Below, in pieces: positions 12,076-26,507 of a stretch of 64,000 nucleotides of DNA (its first letter is position 1; each line of letters begins with the position of its first letter). Below the pieces are notes generated by a model. The model was not told the DNA's origin, made no database searches, and was given only the letters and a program-made list of their open reading frames with translations. The DNA comes from Phycomyces blakesleeanus NRRL 1555(-). Lineage: Eukaryota > Mucoromycota > Mucoromycetes > Mucorales > Phycomycetaceae. The DNA is taken from contig NW_017265156.1 of the NCBI RefSeq assembly GCF_001638985.1, forward strand, positions 682,001 through 746,000, given 5' to 3'. The translations under genes were made by a program, and so were the position numbers.

Positions 12076-12594
12076 ATGGACACGGTGGGCTTCATCTTTT
12101 AGTATTAGTATTCAGTGTTGATTTCAGTGGAGCTTGGAGTATTAAGGCAGCTGTAAGAATGACTCAATGTAGTTAAATAGCTATTCTTTATATATATATA
12201 TATGTTCTTTAACGAAAGAGTCTTTATAGCCGTATTTACTTTCCTGTTCCCAAGCTGGACACTTACACATAGGCACCAATTTACCATGTGTCAATACAAG
12301 CACAAGAGACAGATCTGTAATAAGCTTCCGCACATTTCTGCAAAGCAACAAGGAAAAAATAATAATATGGTCGACTACAACTAGATGAATGTCAAAATCA
12401 TTTTCTTTTCTGCTTCTTTAAGCCAATTAATAAATATATATATATATTTATAAGTCACCCACTCCATTAACTCTTTCCCGCCATTTTTATTCTTTCTTTC
12501 CTGCACTTGAACAATATTTTTCTTTATTATAAAAAGTAATAAGAAAAAGTTAATGTTTGATTAAAATAAAAAAATAAATAAGATACAGTGTTTT

Positions 12595-12840
12595 AGTAAC
12601 CAATCAAATATGTTTTCGGCTTATTGGGAAATTGTTACCCTTAACTTTGCTTATCCAATTAAATCACTTCATTTATAAATATGGCAAGAAACATATTATC
12701 CTTTAAGGTTGGAACCTTTCTAAGTAATATTTTTTTAACTACAAATATAACTGAATACCGGTCGATCATAACCAGGTGAACTCTTATTTTTATTAGTTTA
12801 TTCTTCTGTGCTTCTTCCTCTTGCTCCTGCAAACTTACCC
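12595..12840 (+). promoter_or_regulatory. Shared upstream module, copy C (CCAAT and TATA-like boxes)
   Basis: Homologous to 10030-10330. It has the CGGCTTATTGGG motif at about 12615-12630, ATTTATAAATAT at about 12670-12682, then AAGTAAT, the CGATCATA block and the TTTATTCTTCTG leader. The match is interrupted by small indels, so the duplication is old rather than recent. Confidence 0.75.
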
Positions 12841-12888
12841 CACTTTTTCTTTCGTTTTATCATTAAATTTAGTAGAAGAACGGTTAAT

Positions 12889-13422
12889 ATGGACTCTATC
12901 AAAGAAGTAAAAAATATGTTTGTTTGTTATATACATATTAAAAATGAGAAAATGAAACTAATTTATTTATTTATCTTATTTAAATATATAAATATATAAA
13001 AAAGAAAATTCGCGAGCTTCAAGCCGAAACTGACAAAGCCATTGCCAAAGCTGATGATTTAGAAAGTAGAGCCAGGGACCTCGAGTACGAAATTGAAATC
13101 AAGGAATTAACTATTGTGTCTTTGGAAAGACACCTCGAAAAATCTAATGAAGATATTAACGAGTTCTCCGTTTTTTTTACTAATCAATCAGCTTGGTAAA
13201 AAAAAAGATGTTATATATATATTGCATTAATAATGATAATAATCTCTTTCTCTGTTCTTATTACTATATTATTATAGCTTTGATGAGTACCGGGCCGATG
13301 CAGACGAGGCTGCACGCAAGATTACTGCTCTACAACTTGAACTTCAGGATAAGGAAGAAAAGTTTATTGCTTGCCGGGCAGAATTGGATAAACTAACTCA
13401 CCGGTCTGATAAGCTGCAATAG
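12889..13422 (+). CDS. Short tropomyosin-like protein, copy C
   Basis: Three exons: 12889-12906 (MDSIKE), 13005-13195 and 13278-13422, in phase, 117 residues. The N-terminus MDSIKEKIRELQAETDKA follows the tropomyosin pattern of Cdc8-type proteins, and the C-terminus has DKEEKFIACRAELDKL. The whole chain is predicted coiled coil. The second intron splits the codon before CFDEY at the same point as in copy B. The middle of a normal fungal tropomyosin is absent. This is the best-preserved member of the local trio. It probably binds actin cables, but it could be a specialised or regulatory variant. Confidence 0.78.
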
Positions 13423-15111
13423 TTTGTATATATTAATATTATCATTATCATTGTACCTACCATGTATAAGTATATGTATCTACATTAACCATACATATTG
13501 TCAAACAAAACACACATATTTATATATGGATAGATAGAGAGAAAAAACAAATATGAAAGAAACATGTGAACTGAACTGTCTATACATATAGTCTTCTTTA
13601 TTATAAGAAGCAATAAGAGTCCCAGTTTCATACATCGGATACAAATACATCTCTTACTAGCTCAATAACATACAATCTTTACATAGCTTAAATACTCTTT
13701 AAACAAACTCACTGCTGTGAACCTATTCTTCATATCTTCCAGTACAAATTCTCTCACGATATATCATTATGCATCCTGAAAGTTTGGTTTCAAATTAATT
13801 AATTTGTTATGTAATAAATCATCCCATATTGCTCTTCTTACTATACCTGTGCAGCATACATCTTTCTTAATAATATTTATTTTCCAACACACCAAATCAC
13901 TGGCCAATTAACAAATACATATATAAGCTCATATATCAGCACCAATCTACTCTCCTGTTTTTCATTTTACCCACTCACCAATTTCTATACTCTTATCCAC
14001 TAGTCCATGTATTCAGTTATCGTCCAGCTTATATACTTATGCTACATATTGATTCATATACTCAGTCTCTTACATATCTATCTATTTATACTATAACTCT
14101 AGCTATATTAGAGAGTTTTGGTTGAATGTGACTGGAATGGAAGGGAAAGTAAAGGGAATTAGGGAAGAGAGAAGAGCTGGATATAATGTATTTATCAGCT
14201 TATGCAGTATTTTATATGCAAAAAAAAAGACCAAGATTGAGTTCTTAATAGCGCTGACGTGGACCGTGCATAATTCTGCAAAAGACTTTCCCAAAAACAG
14301 AAACTATTACTTTTATTTGCTTTAAAGCAATGCTTTTATATATAAAGACATGTTTTTTTTTGCTCTTTATTACTATTTTGGCTGCGTATTGTTTTAATTT
14401 TCCTTTATAGAATATACGCTATAAAGGTTTATATACCAGTTATACAATCTTCATCTATATCATACTTGAAAGCATTAAAGCTATTTAATTTATATTTTAT
14501 AATTAATATAGTGTACTAGACCAAAAGTTATATTTCAAATATCCACTAGAAAAATAATCATTAAAGTTAAGGCTTATAAAATCCATCAGATCAATCCTAG
14601 AAATGTCGTGTCCATAGAATTATCGATATGGTAATTTATCTTATACAATTAAGGCTTTAACTGTGTCTGTCAGTAGCTCTCAAACAAATTAATTCTGCAA
14701 CGACTATTATATTTTGATGACTGTTCAAACTGTCAGACTAGCTCATTAAGATGTATATATTCTTGCAGAAAGAGTTGTATGAACTTAAGCACATATACTA
14801 TGAGAGATGTATTTTATATGTCTCTTGGAAATAACTCTCATAAGCCAAGTACATATTAACGCCATTTTGGTTTGACCTCTTCAGAAGTGATGTCAGTGGG
14901 CTGCTTATTTGAATTACATATAATCCATTTGACACCACAAGCTTCTTCCAATCTATGTTTTAACGGTCACCAAATCGGCTAATACTTTACCATAAACCAG
15001 GAAATGCAGGCTTTTCAAAATTGCATTTTGTACCATTGATTTTCTATTCTTTTATATACATATCTATCTGTGCCTTTCTTTCTTTCAATCTCTCAAGTCA
15101 ATACATACACA
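13423..15111. other. Intergenic, nothing recognised
   Basis: AT-rich DNA of moderate complexity. Short open frames at 14103-14325 overlap on both strands and show no family motif. No repeats longer than a few units and no RNA gene were recognised. The last 60 bases (TTTCTTTCTTTCAATCTCTC) are the probable leader of the next gene. Confidence 0.5.
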
Positions 15112-15492
15112 ATGGTAATCCCTCCTCATCCTTTCAAGAATATTTTTTATTTTAAAAATAGAAAAAAAAATAGGCTGTACTTACTTTTATTTATTTATTT
15201 ATTTATTTATTTCCACATCTCGGTCATTTAGTCATCTACCTGCGAAATCGACTCTCAATTACTTGAAAAGATCAAGAAATTTCGTTTTGCAAAATATTCA
15301 AGTGGAAATGCTGCCTTTGTCTGTATGCATCGATTACCTCATCAATAAACCCACTACTACACATCTACACGTCCAAAAAAATTGATTTTTATATACATAT
15401 ATTCTTAGTGCAAATTGATCGAAAGCAGCTAAAGATTGTCGAAGAAGAAGTGTATGACGCTGTTTCTTTGGAAGAACTTATCGAAGGTATGA

Positions 15493-15532
<40 letters not shown>

Positions 15533-16018
15533 CAAATTACTCGATTATTTAATTATCCAACAGAGCTTCCTGAAAATAGCCCACGTTTTATTATCTTGAG
15601 CTACGAGGTAAACATACATGTAACCACAAAATTGTATATTTATACTTAAAATTTAATATTATCTTTAGCGAAAGTACAGTGACGGTAGAGTCAATTACCC
15701 TCTTTTGTTTATATATTGGTCTCCTTCGTCTGCAAAGGCCGAGATCAATATGCTGGTAAGTTCAAAGCAGGTATACGGGGATCAGTGTATACATGTACGT
15801 ATAAGTACTTGCTTTATGTACTCATATTACATATTCAATTGTTCTAGTATGCTTCTGCAAAGACTTTTGTTCAAGAAAAGACAGATGTTACAAGGGTAAA
15901 TTTCACAAATGCTAAGATATGGATTAAAGTTTGTATAATTAATTTATTTATTTAGGGTGTTGATATTCGTGATCCTGAATCCTTTACAGATGAATATATC
16001 CTGAAACATTTAGGATAA
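15112..16018 (+). CDS. Glia maturation factor family protein (Aim7-like, ADF-H domain)
   Basis: GMF proteins bind the Arp2/3 complex and remove actin branches. Seven exons in phase: 15112-15114, 15232-15322, 15409-15486, 15564-15607, 15669-15755, 15848-15895 and 15956-16018, giving 137 residues (the family is about 140). Family blocks visible in order are LLEKIKKFRF, a short strand LQIDRKQL, the acidic EEEVYDAVSLEELIEELP, RFIILSYE, SDGRVNYPL, LFIYWSPSSAK, MLYASAKTFV and the closing DPESFTDEYILKHLG. The first exon is only the ATG. No other in-frame ATG exists before the conserved domain, so this split start is required. The gene ends 90 bases from the convergent Sad1 gene. Confidence 0.9.
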
Positions 16019-16108
16019 ATGCTGAATTGTATCATTTTATATGTATTTATTATGATTAGCGTCTATCCAAGACATGACATGGTAGTTTGTATCTTAAATG
16101 TTGTTATA

Positions 16109-18642
16109 TTATTTGGATACTGGTTCCTCTACACTACGTTTACGTTCCCAGATCTAAGAATATTAAGGAAGGAGACAGGTAGTTTAGATTTTAATGTAAA
16201 ATAGAGAAGCTATCCGCATTTCCGCATACATATACTTATACTTATATATTGATTGAAAATAACAGAAATAATTGTAATGATAAAATATAATATAGTATTT
16301 ACCTGAATGTAACTCTCTGACAAAAAGATCATTTGAGGTACGATCTCTTCAACAATCAAATCCTGAATCTGGTACCACTGTTCTGTTCCACGATGACGGA
16401 CGTGGACCTTGTAGGTTCCCTGACCATTGTCAGCCTTACCTTCATGACAGATATTGGCTAATAAGTCATAATGAGTTCCAACATTCTTGGCATCTGGATC
16501 ACTAGTGACTTTTTTTTTTAAAAAAAAAGATGCATAAATATATATTAGTTATTTATTTTTCAATATTAAGCATACATAGGTATCTTTCTCTTTATCTGAA
16601 GAAATTTACTTACAGTTGGCCATGTCGACATTCTTGATAGGAAAGTTTACAATTGTAGGGTTTTTTTCTGTGGTCCAGTTGTTTTTGTTGAACCGTTTGA
16701 TGTGAAAGATTAGGTAGTCAGGAAGGAGTGTGATGTGATATCTCTTCTTTTGATCAGCAACTTCCTAATCGTCATCAATACATAGGCACATATATACAAT
16801 ATGAATAAATTTATAATGTGTTGTGATTGCTGTTATTTTGTTTTTTATTTTTACCTGAACCCTCTTTCCATCATATTTTCCAAGAATAGTTGTCAAAGGA
16901 ACTTGGGGAATAATATTCTTTTCGGTTTCATCCTGATAAAGGGGAGCCAAAGGGAGGTCAAGCGCAAGGAAAAGGAAAGGAAGACGAACAGACTTGATTT
17001 CTTTATGTGTATTTAAATATACGTTAAACATTTACTATTATTCGAACAATAGATGTGTATATAGATCAATTTAATTTAATTTAAATTAATTTTACCTCGA
17101 TCTTCATCAAAAATCAATAGAGCCTCCTTGTTTCCTGGACCACCTGTAGCACCAATACTTTGGGAATCTACCGAAACCTCTCCCTGGAAAATGCGATGGA
17201 TAATGCCTATTTTCAAAATTGTTATTTATTATCTACAGTTATCGTTATCATTGCATATAAAAAAACAACTTTGACTTACTGCTATTTTTCTTTTTACTTC
17301 CTCCAAGATCTCTGTGAAGGGTGTTCAGGAACCAGGAAAGGAAATCAATTGCGTTGCTCTGTTCTGTCAATTTAAATCGTTTTCCACTTGCATTTGAAAT
17401 TTCCTAAAGAACAAATTAGTACATATATAATGTAATCAACATATTCTCAATCACTATAAATACTAAGCTACGCAAGCCCAATTTACCTGAAGAAGTTCGT
17501 GTGGACTGACTTGTCCTTTGAATGCCTTTGGATTCCACATTTTCCGTACCAGTGCGCCAAACCGGGTTACTGGTTTAGGATAATTAGGATTAAAGTTGTG
17601 CACTATAATATAATAAAATATATAATAAATTATTCATACCTAGTTGAGAACGCCCAAGTTTATCAAAATCTTCGAGAATAAAATAATCACGGAGAGGAGG
17701 GATGTGAACAAGGGCTTGGATAATTACATTGACATAATCATTTGCCTTTACATTGTTCAAACCCACAAATCCTGCGAAAATAAATTAAATACACAGGAAA
17801 GTTAATTAGTATTCCACTAAATATATAATAGCCAGCACTAACCAGGCAGATACTTCTTGTTGTTGAGATCATATGAAGGCTTGAGGTTTTTGTCCAATTG
17901 CATAACTTGTGATTTGGTCAAGACAGGTTTTAAGACGTACTGTTTCCAAAAATGTAAATAATAATAGTGGTTTGGTAAGGATAATGATAGTAATGATAGT
18001 AATAATAATAATGAACATTGTTATTATTATTTTCATGTGGACGCGTAAAGTAACCTTTATATCACTCAATGAAGGATCATCGACTTCATAACCTTCAGGA
18101 AGTACATAAACCTAAGATAATTTGAATTTAGAGACACCGGTAAAATAACAGACAAGACAAAATATAGTTTGTTTGTTCGTTCGTTTTAAAAAAAGAAACC
18201 TTGAGAGTATGAAGATTGATGAACACATGATGGTCTTTGTGCATACTGTGAAAATAAGCATGGGATGTTTTGCCACGTCCTGTTATTATTATTATTATTA
18301 TGGGTAATGTGTGCGTGTGTGAGGGTGCATAATCAATAGAAATGATGTGTCAGAGGAATCAGAGCATAAAGCAAATGTACAAATGTGTTTGTAAGTTGGT
18401 TGTACATCCTTGTTCCTATTAGTGGTAATAGTATTACCTTGATAGTATTTTCCACACACTAGGCAAGCATAGACATTCAAATGAGAAAGTGAAACTGAGC
18501 ATACTTTCTCAAAGTCAAAATCTAGCATGTGTCTGTTGATGGTATCTAGGTAGAGATCTCTCGATGGCTCGACCTTTTCTTTAAGAGGTTCAAAAGTCTC
18601 TGGGTCTTGTTCAAGACGCTGACGTTTTGAATTTGGTTCCAT
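16109..18642 (-). CDS. SAD1: Sad1/USP39-like U4/U6.U5 tri-snRNP assembly factor (inactive ubiquitin-protease fold)
   Basis: Needed in other eukaryotes for tri-snRNP addition to the spliceosome. Twelve exons, high to low: 18438-18642, 18200-18279, 18055-18111, 17843-17939, 17640-17771, 17487-17569, 17280-17403, 17096-17206, 16855-17000, 16614-16764, 16303-16508 and 16109-16153. Phase is kept throughout, giving 478 residues. A UBP-type zinc finger (Cys48, Cys60, Cys63) comes first, then YVLPEGYEV, YLPGFVGLNN, the USP-like body with DFLSWFLNTLH, LALDLPLAPLY, YLIFHIKRF, and the tail LSESYIQIW. The catalytic Cys of active proteases is Asp158 (in KANDYVN), and the His box reads GTYKVHV. It is therefore a scaffold, as in USP39. 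An upstream ATG at 18771 is open but adds unrelated sequence, so MEPNSKRQ was chosen as the start. Confidence 0.92.
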
Positions 18643-20051
18643 TTGGTTGCGTTGATGATGTGTCCTTGGCACAATGTGTGCAACATAATGCGGCTTAAAG
18701 GGAAATTCAAAGATGAAATATCCAAAGACCGGAGAACCACCAAGCCACCCCCAAGGTAATTTGGAATCCAAAAATTTAGTCTTTTTTCAAAAAAGAAAAT
18801 CTGTGATTCCCATTTTTGTATATTACAAGATACTTTAGGCTAATAAACTTCAGGGCCAATATATATATATATATTCATATTCATATCTACAAAGAAAGAG
18901 GTGTGTAGATAAAGAAGTAAGATAAAGATATTAATTATACATTATATTATAAATTATATTTTATATTTTATTAGTTCAATATGTACATAATATAATTTTA
19001 CCCCGTTTATTTTATTATTGTTATTATTATTTGTGAGACATTTGTGCAGAAATTTGATGATCCATGGGACTTTGATTAAGCAAAATATTGCTTAATTATA
19101 GACCTGTAGATCATGTACAAAGAAGTATTTACTTGTGGTTGTTTTATATTTAAGTAAATCCACTAATTATAAATTTATATATCTAATATATTTAAGCTTT
19201 TTATTATTCTCTTATTTTCTTTCTTTCTTTGTTTGATTGATTGTATATATTATATATGTGAAAAAAGGAATCAAGAAAGAAAGAAAGAAACAACATTAAC
19301 TCATGTTCTTATATATAAAGTCACATAGACCACAAGATGTGTAGAAATGGACTTCTTTATAGTTAATGAAGCTGATCTACAGACACGATATATAGAAATT
19401 ACAATAAATGGATATATAATTTGTTTCAATGGTAACGAATTTAAATTATTTCTTTATAAAAAAAATTAAATTAAATTAAATTAAAAATATTTTAAATTTT
19501 TTTTAAAAAAAAGAAAAGAAATATTATTAGTCTTATATATATTTTTACAGCCAAGAAATAGCTGAGTCTTTGTCAGTCATAGATCTCTGGGAAGGAAAGT
19601 GAGAAAGATGGTTAAGCCAACCAACGTGTCCGTTAGCTGTAGGTTGCGTGTATCTTTTGTCGACGTTCAAAGCGCGTTTGTTTACTTTTGTGATTTTTTA
19701 AATAATTTGTGTGTCCGCTATCTAGTATTGCTTTCCTTGACTATTATTTTATTATTATTGTTATATACATACATTTATAATTATTTTTTATATTTATATT
19801 TATATATAATATATATATATTCTTTATAAAACAAAAACAAAAAAAAAGTCGACCCATCTTCTATTTCTTTCTTCCTTCCCTTCTTCCCTTCTCTTCTTCA
19901 ACCTCTTTAACTTCTTTATCTTCTGTCTTTATTCTTTTTACCTCCTTTCATTTCTATTCCAAAGTAGATTGAGTTCATCCACCGCAATCTTAAAATCGAC
20001 CTATTTTTTTTTGGCTTTTTTTTCAAGTGTTGCATTTCGTGTGTATTGAAA
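18643..20051. other. Intergenic, divergent promoters of Sad1 and forkhead genes
   Basis: AT-rich with a TA run (18858-18873), an ATTAA array (19460-19490) and a T8A8 palindrome (19497-19512). The final 200 bases are pyrimidine-rich (CTTCTTCCTTCCC type), a common fungal leader. No gene was seen. Confidence 0.55.
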
Positions 20052-23083
<3,032 letters not shown>

Positions 23084-23762
23084 ACAATAAAGAAACAAAA
23101 ACAAACATAATGAGATTCACAAACCATATATGTATATGTATATCTATATGTATATTTATATATACACACAAATCAGATTCACCTCTTTCGTTCATATTTC
23201 TTCTTTATACTTCTTTATACTTCCTTATACTTCCTTATACATCTTTATAATTTCATTTCTCACTTATATCTCTTTATTATTTATTCGTACTTTTCTTTCT
23301 TTATTTTATTTGATTTAATTTTCGTATTTTTCTCCTATTATTACCATTATTATTATTACCATTATTATTATCGTTGCCCTTTGGCGCACTCAATAAAGAA
23401 AGGAAAAGAAAATAATTGTGTTGTATATATATATATATATATATATAAAGTCGTTCCAGAAATGTATTTTTTTTTATGTATAGCATTGCTGTTTGGTTGA
23501 AATCCAGCCAGTCACACACAACCACATACTTTATACTCGTCAAAGCAAAAAACCCATAATTATCTTGTCCAGAACGTTTTAGCTGCCACGACCATTATTA
23601 CGACTATCACCAGTGCTACTAATACTAATTCTTATTAATAATAATATTTTTGTAATAATACGTAATTATCATTATTTCGAGTAAACCAAAAAAGAAAATC
23701 AGATAGACACACTATACACTACACGCTACACGCTACATCCATATACAAGTACACATACTTTA
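23084..23762. other. Intergenic between forkhead and Sec20 genes
   Basis: The 3' flank has repeated ACTTCTTTATACTTCC units (23205-23250), TTATTACCATTATTA repeats (23335-23375) and a TA run (23424-23446). No gene was recognised. Confidence 0.55.
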
Positions 23763-25361
23763 ATGTCGACTGAAAAATTAAGAGGAATTGGACAGTTGTC
23801 AGCTGAATGTCAACGCTTGGTTCGTCGCCTTGCACAAGTAGACTCGATTCCACTCCAAAAAGAAGTCGCCACACTCTTGAAAAGCGATTTACGTACATTT
23901 GAACATGATATTCAAGTAAGATGAACAAACTCATCTGTCATCAATGCTCATCCACAACAGCAAGTAAAACAACTTGCAGAAGAAGAAGATAGTCTGGCTT
24001 CAAAGGAATCTATTCTTGGTAAACTAGCAGAATACGAGACCCAGTTCAAGCAGTAAGTAAGTTTCTTTTTTTTCTTCTTCTTTGGTTGTTGCTGCTGCTA
24101 CTTGAAAAATAAAGAAAGAACAAACGAACAAACGAACAAACGAAAGCAAAAACAAAATAGTTCATTTTCTAGTAAACTATATATACTTATTTATTTATGT
24201 ATAAACCTACTAGACTTCAAATTAGCTCACGTCAAGCTATATGGCAATCTAAACAAAGAGTCGAACAACAAGATCGAAAGCAACGTGAAGAACTGTTTGG
24301 AATGCGTGGAAAAATGGATGAAAAGAGCTTTACCGAGCAATATGAGCTCAAGCAGAGACACACACACGGGTAAACTAGCAGAATTATATATATATATAGA
24401 AGACTGGCTAACTGACTAAATAATTGGTTGATGTGTATTATCGAATTTAGAGACCAAAGGTTACTACAGGCTTCTTCAGAGGTAACGGAAGCACTTGGAA
24501 AGACAAGAAAATTGATGGAGCAAGAATTGGAAAAGAGCTCCTATTCTGCAATTATGTTAGGTAAGAATTCATTTGTTTTCTTTTATTATTATCATTATGT
24601 ATACATATACACAAGTTTAATAGTGAATAATTAAAACATGGGTGTTTATTAACTAATCTAAATTTCAAAAATAAAATAATATAGCCGATTCTTCAAAGAC
24701 CCTTATGGCAACACGATCAGAATATGCCAACCTTGGATCTCTTATGACTATATCGAAAAGATTGATCTCTCAACTAGAGTCCGCAGATTGGTTTGATCGA
24801 GTCTCTCTTTTGTTGGGAGTATTTCTGTTTTGTGGAGTGGTACTGTATATTATCAAGAAGCGTACTTGGGATGTAGGTATTTCGTGGATCGGTTGGCTCA
24901 GCGGTCACTCCACAACCACAAAGACCATCAAAGACGCTACTGTCACCGCCACAACTGCACTTCTCTCAAACCCAACAGCAACCATTGCAGTAGTTTCGGA
25001 AGCTACTCCGTTGGTAGCTTCATTTATTGCCAGTACTACAACTCTTGAAGTACTTTCAGAAGTGTCTCCTTTGGCAACCTTGACTATTGCCAAAAAAGCA
25101 ACTCTCGACATAGTTTCAGAAGCCGTTCCTGCGGTAGCTTCGTCTATTGCCAGCAAAGCAACTCTTGACATTGTATCAGAAGCAATTCCCGCGGTAGCTT
25201 CGTCTATTGCCAGCAAAGCAGCTCTTGAAATAGTCTCAGAAGCAGCACCCTCGGTGGCTTCGCCCATTACCAGCAAACCAACTCTTGAAGTAGTTTCAGA
25301 AGTGATTCATCTGGTAGCTTCGACTATTGCTAGTACAGCACCAATTAGGGATGAGCTATAA
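23763..25361 (+). CDS. SEC20: Sec20-like ER SNARE with repetitive lumenal tail ending RDEL
   Basis: Sec20/BNIP1 is an ER SNARE that receives Golgi-derived COPI vesicles. Five exons in phase: 23763-23915, 23961-24052, 24214-24369, 24451-24560 and 24685-25361, 395 residues. The cytosolic part is helical and charged. The SNARE region (about 125-205) contains LLQASSEVTEALGKTRKLMEQ and the ANLGSLMTISKRLISQLE stretch typical of Sec20. One membrane helix spans about 210-228 (SLLLGVFLFCGVVLYII), followed by KKR. The remaining 165 residues should lie in the ER lumen. They carry six 20-residue repeats (consensus KATLDIVSEAxPAVASSIAS) and finish with RDEL at the stop codon, equivalent to the HDEL retrieval signal of yeast Sec20. 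The first intron is only 45 bases. Confidence 0.88.
24975..25334 (+). repeat. Six tandem 60-bp coding repeats in Sec20
   Basis: Units start at 24975, 25035, 25095, 25155, 25215 and 25275, each encoding 20 residues. Units 3 and 4 are nearly identical, and the outer units are more diverged. The pattern is alternating small hydrophobic residues with a conserved VSE motif and a P(A/L)VAS motif. The DNA period equals the protein period, pointing to tandem duplication. Confidence 0.9.
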
Positions 25362-25718
25362 GCTTTTCGATTTTGATTTTGATTTCGGTTGATACTTTAG
25401 ACTCCTTTACACACATACATATATAAACATTCATATAAATATAGTGTACCGAATTGTACCATATTTAATGATAATCTCCCATTAAAAATATATAATACCT
25501 GTTTGTTCGGTTTACTGTTTTTGTCTTTGTCTTTGTCTTTGTATTTCCATTTCTTTACTTTACATTGTTTTGTTTTATAAGCGTGATTCCGTGGGTGGTG
25601 AGTGATGGGTGCTTAAATATACCTTCTTTTCTCTCTCTCTCTCTTTATCTTTCTTTCTTTTTTGTGTGTCAATTATTAAGTTTTTAAAATATTTGATCAT
25701 CCATACTGTACACGACTA
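25362..25718. other. Convergent 3' flanks, no gene
   Basis: The DNA has CTTTGT repeats (25519-25540), a CT run (25630-25650) and candidate polyadenylation A-rich stretches. It separates Sec20 (+) from the unknown minus-strand gene. Confidence 0.55.
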
Positions 25719-26213
25719 TCATGATTTATTGTCACTTGTGAAAAAGTGGGGTGATTGAATAATAGGCCACAATTGGTCGTCTTGATGAAGAATAGAAGTA
25801 AGAGTATTAGGTAAATTAGAAGAATCATTCCCTGCTGCCATCCACACATATTGTCTGACATTCTCTAATCTCTTCATTGCAGGATGTTGTTTTAAAGGAG
25901 AATGTTGTGTGCGTTCCTGAATCACTTCATCCTTGGCTTCACTAATCAGTGTCTGCCAATGGAATGGAAGGGCCTGAATCTCATCCGAGAAACTAGTGCT
26001 GGTTAGAAATGCACCCATGTCTGGGCTACTGAACAAGCCAAGTAAATAGCCATAGGCAAACGGTTGATCACTCTTGTCTTCGTATTCTTCTGACAAACGT
26101 CGGTCTGGATTTCTAAATGAAGAAGGAGATTGAAGAGGAGGAGACAATGAACGGGTTCGTCGTTCGAGAGGTGATAGAGAACGATATGGATTTATTTCTT
26201 CTGGGCTGCTCAT
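25719..26213 (-). CDS. Hypothetical 164-residue protein
   Basis: A single open frame on the minus strand starting MSSPEEINPYRSLSP. I do not recognise a family. The N-terminal 45 residues are Ser/Pro/Arg-rich with SLSP and RSLSP motifs that look like proline-directed phosphorylation sites. The rest is mixed and apparently folded (FAYGYLLGLFSSPDMGAF, HPAMKRLENVRQYVWMA). Codon use and composition resemble neighbouring genes, unlike the surrounding AT-rich spacer. An ATG seven codons upstream would add a short hydrophobic stretch (LSSFLF). I chose the inner ATG. It lies 295 bases downstream of the ankyrin gene on the same strand. Confidence 0.6.
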   Translation of the reverse strand: MSSPEEINPYRSLSPLERRTRSLSPPLQSPSSFRNPDRRLSEEYEDKSDQPFAYGYLLGLFSSPDMGAFLTSTSFSDEIQALPFHWQTLISEAKDEVIQERTQHSPLKQHPAMKRLENVRQYVWMAAGNDSSNLPNTLTSILHQDDQLWPIIQSPHFFTSDNKS

Positions 26214-26507
26214 GAAAAGAAAAGAAGAAAGCAAGTAAATAAAGAAACAACAATAAAGAGTAAAGTAAAATAGAATAAAAGACCGTGTAAGATCTGTGAG
26301 AAATATATAATAAGATATAATAAAATTAAAGGTGTAATTTCCGAGGTGGAATGTATGCTATTTGTATAAATGTGTATATGTTATATTGTATGTTTTATAA
26401 ATATATTCTCTTGTTTTATGTGTGTGTATGTGTGTGTGTGTGTTTTAAAATAATAATAATAATAATAATAATAATATAATATATTGTAGTAAAAAGTATG
26501 GTCTTCT

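Noticed and set aside
18643..18771. Longer N-terminus for Sad1 starting at 18771
   Set aside because: The added residues are hydrophobic and unlike Sad1/USP39 N-termini, and a good start with basic sequence lies at 18642.
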